From Planctomycetia bacterium (lineage in GTDB: Bacteria; Planctomycetota; Phycisphaerae; Phycisphaerales; SM1A02), in the NCBI GenBank assembly GCA_005798965.1, contig SYIB01000078.1:1-6233 (forward strand): DNA of 6,233 nt, read 5' to 3'. A program made the position numbers and the translations under genes. Below the pieces are notes generated by a model. That model saw only the letters and a program-made list of their open reading frames with translations. It had not been told where the DNA came from and ran no database searches. Positions within the stretch are counted from its first letter, which is position 1; the number at the start of each line of letters is the position of its first letter. This document shows positions 5,585-6,233 of this stretch, one piece after another.

Positions 5585-6233
5585 TCAGGGATCGATGATG
5601 TAGGGACCGACCTCGTACGGGTGGTCGTCCACGCTGATGCGAATGTTGCCGTCGACGGTGCGCAGGAGCACGCGATTGCGGCCGCCATTGAGCATCGAGA
5701 CGACCGAGTCGTGGTCACTGAACTGTCCCGGCAGGTCCTTCCACTCGCCCTTGGCGATGCTGGTCTTGACCGTGCCTCGCATCGTCACCAGATCGAACGT
5801 GCCCGCCGAGCGCTCAGGCAGGCGCAGATCGATGTCGCCATCCTCGTTGATCACCCGGCAGTCGGCGGAGAACGGGAAGTCCGTGATGATGCGCACATCA
5901 CCGCCGCTGCCGTCGATCTCGATGCGGTCACGGCTTCCATAGACCCACACATGCCCACGCGTGGTCTTGATGCGCACGGCGCCGAGGCGCGGCACCTTGA
6001 GGTCGACATCGCCGCGCGGGTACCAGGGCTCGGCATGGCCGGTGATCCCCGTGATGCGCATGAGCGTGCGCTCGGCCGAGGGCTGCGTGACTGAAAGGTC
6101 CTGACGGACCTGGCCGATCGAGGCTTCGGCCTCGCCGTTGCGGCCGATCCCATGCACGGCCTTGCGAGTGACCGTCAGTTCGGCGTACTCGGCATCGTTT
6201 TCGGCCGCCTCGATCGTGACATCACCGGCGAAC
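5585..6233 (-). CDS. DUF4097-type beta-repeat protein, C-terminal part (partial, runs off right edge)
   Basis: The minus-strand frame is open from the window edge to a TGA at 5587-5585 and gives 215 residues. It lacks its N-terminus: the sequence upstream of the in-frame GTG at 6157 is still coding-like (FAGDVTIEAAENDAEYAELT), so the GTG is not a real start. The protein consists of short repeating strands with G-D/G-N turns, such as PRGDVDLKVPRLGAVRIKTT, GSGGDVRIITDFPFSADCRV, NEDGDIDLRLPE, MRGTVKTSIAKGEW and TVDGNIRISVDD. This pattern is typical of the DUF4097 'putative adhesin' family, whose members are predicted right-handed beta-helix-like surface or periplasmic proteins of unclear role. 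The C-terminus, DDHPYEVGPYIIDP, has no membrane anchor or sorting motif. Any signal peptide would lie outside the window. It converges on dapL with a 24-base gap. Family fairly confident, function unknown. Confidence 0.8.
   Translation of the reverse strand, partial: FAGDVTIEAAENDAEYAELTVTRKAVHGIGRNGEAEASIGQVRQDLSVTQPSAERTLMRITGITGHAEPWYPRGDVDLKVPRLGAVRIKTTRGHVWVYGSRDRIEIDGSGGDVRIITDFPFSADCRVINEDGDIDLRLPERSAGTFDLVTMRGTVKTSIAKGEWKDLPGQFSDHDSVVSMLNGGRNRVLLRTVDGNIRISVDDHPYEVGPYIIDP

Noticed and set aside
5621..6094. 157-codon plus-strand frame opposite the DUF4097 gene
   Set aside because: His/Asp/Ala-rich sequence without domain features; the minus frame has the regular beta-repeat pattern and stays open across the window edge.
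5585..6157. DUF4097 gene read as a complete 190-residue protein starting at GTG 6157
   Set aside because: The frame continues upstream to the window edge with the same repeat-like sequence, so the gene is truncated by the window.

Overview
The window is a GC-rich chromosomal segment (roughly two thirds GC by eye) with five protein-coding genes and one doubtful small ORF. I see no rRNA, tRNA, CRISPR array, insertion sequence or phage gene. A bacterium of the Planctomycetota, perhaps Phycisphaerae, fits best: it has a long tricorn-protease-like protein with Lys/Pro/Ala/Glu-rich linkers, an LL-diaminopimelate aminotransferase (DapL) route to lysine and peptidoglycan, a DUF4097 protein, and almost no Shine-Dalgarno sequences before its genes. 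This assignment is inference from gene content.

Layout. Positions 1-2146 on the minus strand hold the N-terminal 715 residues of a tricorn-like S41 peptidase; its catalytic part lies beyond the left edge. Positions 2147-2570 are a divergent intergenic region with two GC-rich inverted repeats and a possible 47-codon ORF that has a strong ribosome binding site. A plus-strand cluster follows: an M42-family metallo-aminopeptidase (2571-3662), a phospholipid-N-methyltransferase-like SAM enzyme (3692-4309) and dapL (4322-5560). The gaps inside the cluster are 29 and 12 bases. Converging on dapL from the right, with a 24-base gap, is the C-terminal part of a DUF4097 beta-repeat protein (5585-6233, minus), cut by the right edge.

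The plus-strand cluster mixes peptide turnover (M42), possible membrane-lipid methylation and diaminopimelate synthesis. Cell-envelope and amino-acid economy is a loose common theme, but the sequence does not prove a shared pathway. The tricorn-like protein is also a peptide-degrading type, and it is read divergently from the M42 gene across about 425 bases.

The most distinctive signal is regulatory. Three of the four genes whose 5' ends are visible have a TANNNT hexamer 6-10 bases before the start codon and no Shine-Dalgarno sequence, the arrangement expected for leaderless or nearly leaderless mRNAs. I found no convincing undescribed multi-gene system; most of the window is ordinary core genome.
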